Shown in pieces: positions 61,978-64,000 of a stretch of DNA of 64,000 bases (within the stretch, counting starts at the first letter, position 1; each line of letters begins with the position of its first letter). The stretch is taken from contig CAWFXD010000001.1 of assembly GCA_963819695.1 (NCBI GenBank), positions 1,798,001 to 1,862,000 of the forward strand. The letters run 5' to 3'. The DNA comes from DASZIT01 sp963819695 (lineage in GTDB: Bacteria > Actinomycetota > Acidimicrobiia > Acidimicrobiales > RAAP-2). Position numbers and translations under genes: made by a program. The notes beneath the pieces are model-generated. The model made no database searches, was not told the origin of the DNA, and was given only the letters and a program-made list of their open reading frames with translations.

Positions 61978-62165
61978 GGACGGCGGCAACGACCTGGCCG
62001 GATCGTGGAATGGTTGAAATCCCCTTGCCAGATCGACGAGCTCACGGACGTAGTCGACGCCGCCGGCTCCCAAGCCGGCAGCATCCTACGCAACATCGCC
62101 GGAGTCGCTGAGGGGCACCGAGCATGCCCGAGATGGACGAGGAACCGGTGACTCGGGTGAGCCTG
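61978..62165. other. Gap between convergent regulator and dual-PAS gene
   Basis: No convincing gene. A perfect hairpin GCCGGCT-CCCA-AGCCGGC lies at 62062-62079. A 48-codon plus-strand frame from a GTG near 62004 (VEWLKSPCQIDELTDVV...) has no ribosome site and no recognised relatives, so I do not call it. Confidence 0.4.
62062..62079. terminator. GC-rich hairpin between convergent genes
   Basis: Seven-base perfect stem GCCGGCT/AGCCGGC with a four-base loop, about 85 bp after the PadR-YceI stop. It lacks a T-tract, as is common for terminators in high-GC actinobacteria. Confidence 0.35.
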
Positions 62166-62981
62166 CTAGTCGGCCGCGTCTGATTCGGCCAAGGCCCGTT
62201 CGGTTACGTCCTGGCCGATGCCCCGCAACCCGATGACCGTTCGGTCCGAGCCGTAGGTCGGCTGGGCCCGTACGTGGACCACCCGCACGTCCCGGTCGGC
62301 GCCGATGATCCGGTACTCATCCTCGAATGCCCGTCCTAGCGCCACCGATTCTTCCATGGCCGCCCGTATCCGCTCCCGGTCGCCGGTCACAATGGTGTCG
62401 AGGTAGGCATCGAAGGTGCCGCCGAAATCAAACGGGTCGATGCCGTGGATCCGGTGAAATTCGTTGCTCCACTGCACGGCGCCGGTTCGCAGATCCCACA
62501 ACCAGCTGCCGACATGGGCGAGGGCCTCGCCCTCCTGCAGGCGAACGGTGACCTCGGCCAGCGTCGCCTGGGCCAAACGCTGTTCTGTTATGTCATGGGC
62601 GATGACCACCGATCCGACCGGCATCTGCCCGTCATCGAAGATCGAACACAGAGACAGCGATACCGGCATCGGCATGCCGTCAGGACGCTGGACCTCGGTT
62701 TCAAATTGTTTGATCTGATCTCCGGCCTGGACCCGGGAGATCACCGACTGCACCTCGCCGCGGAGGTGCTCAGGAAACAAGGCGTCGAGCGGATGACCCA
62801 TGACCTCATCCGGCCGGCAGCCGAACAGCCGCTCGGCGGTGGCACCCCAGCTGGCGACGTTGCCGTTGGTGTTACAGGTGAAGATGGCGTCGTCTGACGT
62901 CTCGATGATGGCGGTGAGAAGCGACTCTATCGAGATCTCCCCGGCGACCGGTGGCAGCTCGGATGGGACAGCCGAGGTCAT
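62166..62981 (-). CDS. Stand-alone dual PAS-domain protein
   Basis: The 271-residue protein holds two PAS/PAC units. The first (about 20-135) has DDAIFTCNTNGNVASWGATAERLFG and VGSVVIAHDITEQRLAQ; the second (about 145-265) has HVGSWLWDLRTGAVQWSNEF, HGIDPF and GLRGIGQDVTERALAES. It ends there, with no kinase, GGDEF or DNA-binding output. No haem or flavin signature is evident. It may act on a partner protein or be a remnant of a longer sensor. It faces away from the ppk2 gene. Confidence 0.85.
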   Translation of the reverse strand: MTSAVPSELPPVAGEISIESLLTAIIETSDDAIFTCNTNGNVASWGATAERLFGCRPDEVMGHPLDALFPEHLRGEVQSVISRVQAGDQIKQFETEVQRPDGMPMPVSLSLCSIFDDGQMPVGSVVIAHDITEQRLAQATLAEVTVRLQEGEALAHVGSWLWDLRTGAVQWSNEFHRIHGIDPFDFGGTFDAYLDTIVTGDRERIRAAMEESVALGRAFEDEYRIIGADRDVRVVHVRAQPTYGSDRTVIGLRGIGQDVTERALAESDAAD

Positions 62982-63207
62982 CGTCCCTGCCCTCGGCGGC
63001 GGCTCGGGAGCACCGGCGACGGGTCACTCATGCGATGCATCGACTACCTCCTCTTGCGTGCCCCGTGCCTTCCAAGTCGACATCGTATGCGCCGTCACCC
63101 GAGCGCGTCCCGGCAAACGGAGGGGAGAGACCGCCTGCCCGGCGACAGACGATACGTAACCCGCCCCGGCTGGAGCGCCACCGTATCGTCCGGCATCTCT
63201 CTTCTAC

Positions 63208-63242
63208 CCGAACTGCGAGGGTCGAATCCCGCACCAGTTCGG
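63208..63242. repeat. Hairpin CCGAACTG...CAGTTCGG with inner GGG/CCC stem
   Basis: Perfect 8-bp outer arms enclose 19 bases containing GGGTCGAATCCC. The inner sequence recalls a tRNA T-arm, but the loop is one base short and no tRNA body is present. The hairpin is followed by ATTTCATTTGTTT. Confidence 0.45.
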
Positions 63243-63309
63243 AGCGGCGATTTCATTTGTTTCGTTGGCTCGCGACTCGGCCGGGAACGCGCCGCCGGAG
63301 TAGTCGGCC

Positions 63310-63315
63310 TACATT
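63310..63315 (+). promoter_or_regulatory. Probable -10 box of leaderless ppk2 transcript
   Basis: TACATT ends six bases before GTG 63322, the same arrangement as at tag. Confidence 0.4.
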
Positions 63316-63321
63316 GCACGG

Positions 63322-64000
63322 GTGAGCAACAAGATGCCGACAACCCACCCCCGGCTCGCCCTGGTCAATTTGGACGGGCGCCTCACCGAGGAGGAGGAGC
63401 AGGAGAAACTCGGCCGCGCCCAACGCCGGCTCGTGCACCTGCGGCTCATCAACGGTGGCCAGCTCAATGGTGGCCAGCTCGGACCGCCGGTCTGTGTCAT
63501 CTTCGAAGGCTGGGATGCTGCCGGCAAAGGCGGCGTCATCAAGCGCCTGGTCTCCCCCCTCGATCCCCGCCATGTCCGAGTGGCCCAATTCAGCTCGCCG
63601 ACACCCGATGAGAAGCGCCACCACTATTTGTGGCGGTTCTCCCCCGCCCTCCCGGGATGGGGAGGCATGGCCGTGCTCGACCGAAGCTGGTACGGGCGGG
63701 TTCTCGTCGAGCGGGTCGAGGGATTCGCCACCAAGGAACAGTGGCGGCGGGCGTACGACGAAATTCCTGCCTACGAGGGTTCCCTGGCCGCCGAGGGCAT
63801 GGTCATCATCAAACTGTGGCTGCACATCTCCCAAAAAGAACAGGGAAAGAGATTCGAAGCCCGCAAGGAGAACCCGCTCAAGGCGTGGAAGCTCACCGAC
63901 GAGGACTGGCGCAACCGGGCCAAGCGGCCGGAGTACGAGACCGCCGTCGACGACATGCTGGCCCGGACCGATCATGTCGACGCCCCCTGGGATGTCATCG
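63322..64000 (+). CDS. Polyphosphate kinase 2 family protein, 3' end beyond the window
   Basis: PPK2 enzymes use polyphosphate to phosphorylate nucleotides. The 226 visible residues contain Walker A FEGWDAAGKGGVIKRL, SSPTPDEKRHHYLWRF, LPGWGGMAVLDRSWYGRVLV (lid and Walker B region) and the helical segment ARKENPLKAWKLTDEDWRN. The substrate class (AMP, ADP or GDP) is not clear from this part. A tandem NGGQL-NGGQL duplication precedes the Walker A strand. No ribosome site precedes GTG 63322, which appears leaderless. Confidence 0.9.
   Translation, partial: MSNKMPTTHPRLALVNLDGRLTEEEEQEKLGRAQRRLVHLRLINGGQLNGGQLGPPVCVIFEGWDAAGKGGVIKRLVSPLDPRHVRVAQFSSPTPDEKRHHYLWRFSPALPGWGGMAVLDRSWYGRVLVERVEGFATKEQWRRAYDEIPAYEGSLAAEGMVIIKLWLHISQKEQGKRFEARKENPLKAWKLTDEDWRNRAKRPEYETAVDDMLARTDHVDAPWDVI

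Larger units (their letters stand above)
62982..63321. other. 340-bp divergent intergenic region
   Basis: Upstream region shared by the dual-PAS gene (minus) and ppk2 (plus). I see no gene. It contains the 35-nt hairpin at 63208-63242 and the ppk2 -10 box at 63310-63315. The open frames that cross it have no family resemblance. Confidence 0.5.

Noticed and set aside
62004..62150. 48-codon plus-strand frame between the PadR-YceI and dual-PAS genes
   Set aside because: No ribosome site or -10 box, crosses a hairpin, and has no recognisable relatives.
63216..63236. tRNA-like T-arm GGGTCGAATCCC
   Set aside because: The loop is one base short, and no acceptor, D-arm or anticodon arm could be placed on either strand; listed only as a hairpin.

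Overview
The window is 64 kb of visibly GC-rich bacterial chromosome, densely coded. The gene set points to an actinobacterium: mycothiol ligase (mshC), F420-dependent NADP reductase and a Ddn-type nitroreductase, the pgsA-patA-pimA phosphatidylinositol mannoside cluster next to thrS and a HIT gene (as in mycobacteria), an InhA-like enoyl reductase, many apparently leaderless mRNAs, and an actinobacterial-type (group 1h/5) [NiFe] hydrogenase. Queuosine genes (tgt, queA) in this setting suggest an early-branching class such as Acidimicrobiia; that placement is inference.

Layout. 1-18.1 kb is a long minus-strand housekeeping run: part of an S53 peptidase, rarA, aspS, hisS, rel, secF-secD-yajC, tgt, queA, ruvB-ruvA-ruvC, yebC, pdxT, pdxS. 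At 18.2-20.4 kb a yceI-ygiD pair is divergent from a MarR regulator, with two matching palindromes between them. 20.4-29.2 kb (minus) holds an M48-like protein, pimA, patA, pgsA, HIT, thrS, mshC and npdG. 29.2-36.8 kb carries fabI, a SnoaL-like gene, cobL, an aldehyde dehydrogenase divergent from a TetR/nitronate monooxygenase pair, and a DUF2510 membrane protein. 36.8-41.6 kb (minus) has a four-gene operon with six YbjQ-like domains, an acyl-CoA dehydrogenase and a Ddn-like protein. 41.7-44.9 kb (plus) has tag, ilvA and hypA-hypB. A methyltransferase and a frameshifted esterase lipoprotein follow on the minus strand.

The main accessory system is the hydrogenase locus, 46.9-60.7 kb. It is one minus-strand transcription unit of 16 genes, many joined by 4-bp stop/start overlaps: hhyS, hhyL, a NifU-like protein, three conserved proteins of unknown function, the maturation protease, a 34-residue membrane peptide, a YceI-like protein, hypC, a YtxH-like peptide, hypD, hypF, a SIS-HypC fusion, a GmhA-like SIS protein and hypE. 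The small subunit has Asp in place of one proximal-cluster Cys, as in oxygen-insensitive group 1h enzymes that oxidise atmospheric H2. Divergent from hhyS is a regulator that fuses a PadR winged helix to a YceI domain closely resembling the YceI protein made by the operon. A perfect TGTAAA-N9-TTTACA palindrome overlaps the -35 of hhyS. This looks like a dedicated ligand-responsive switch for the hydrogenase and is the most interesting find.

At least three genes (secF, ruvB, the esterase) carry a one-base insertion, and the DUF2510 gene appears to have two deletions, so uncorrected long-read indels are likely. A dual-PAS protein and the start of a PPK2 polyphosphate kinase close the window.
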